Assembly (NCBI GenBank): GCA_945834545.1
Contig: CAMAHO010000153.1
Coordinates: 1-5,151 of the forward strand
Origin: an uncultured Lachnospiraceae bacterium
GTDB lineage: Bacteria; Bacillota; Clostridia; Lachnospirales; Lachnospiraceae
DNA length: 5,151 nt
Direction of reading: 5' to 3'
Shown: positions 5,147-5,151 of the stretch, piece after piece
Numbering within the stretch: the stretch's first letter is position 1
Layout: the number at the start of each line of letters is the position of its first letter
The notes under the pieces: generated by a model
The model's database searches: none
The model's input: the letters and a program-made list of their open reading frames with translations, nothing else
Told to the model about the DNA's origin: nothing
Program-made: the position numbers and the translations under genes

Positions 5147-5151
5147 CTGAG

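Overview
The window looks like a chromosomal piece of a strictly anaerobic Firmicute, most likely a gut Lachnospiraceae-type Clostridium relative. The reasons are moderate GC content, strong AGGAGG-type Shine-Dalgarno sites, a classical rubrerythrin, and a C-terminal DUF4037/DUF4125 protein of the kind I associate with this group. The taxon is an inference from style and family content; there is no rRNA or other marker here.

All genes lie on the minus strand, so the transcription order runs from high to low coordinates. At 5084-5146 there is a good extended -10 promoter preceded by a direct/inverted repeat that could be an operator. It drives a multi-pass membrane acyltransferase (3859-5031), followed after 16 bases by rubrerythrin (3303-3842). 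After 21 bases comes a very large four-part protein of 1087 residues (18-3281): an N-terminal SDR/epimerase-like Rossmann domain, a TPR solenoid, a DUF4037 region with a nucleotidyltransferase-like GS...DxD signature, and a C-terminal DUF4125 region. The stop codon of this protein overlaps an ATG (TGATG) that has its own GGAG site, so a fourth gene probably starts at base 18 and runs out of the window.

The tight spacing and the lack of any terminator between the genes suggest one transcript. The three products do not form a recognised pathway. Rubrerythrin is a peroxide-detoxifying diiron protein, the acyltransferase probably modifies a surface or secreted glycan or lipid, and the function of the large fusion protein is unknown. 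The 3' end of the acyltransferase gene (3884-3944) is unusually rich in signals: two short perfect inverted repeats, an A8 run and a weak promoter-like pair. These could give rubrerythrin separate control or allow a minor frameshift.

There is no gene-free stretch longer than about 120 bases. I saw no tRNA, rRNA, CRISPR array, insertion sequence or origin. The strongest candidate for something undescribed is the SDR-TPR-DUF4037-DUF4125 protein.
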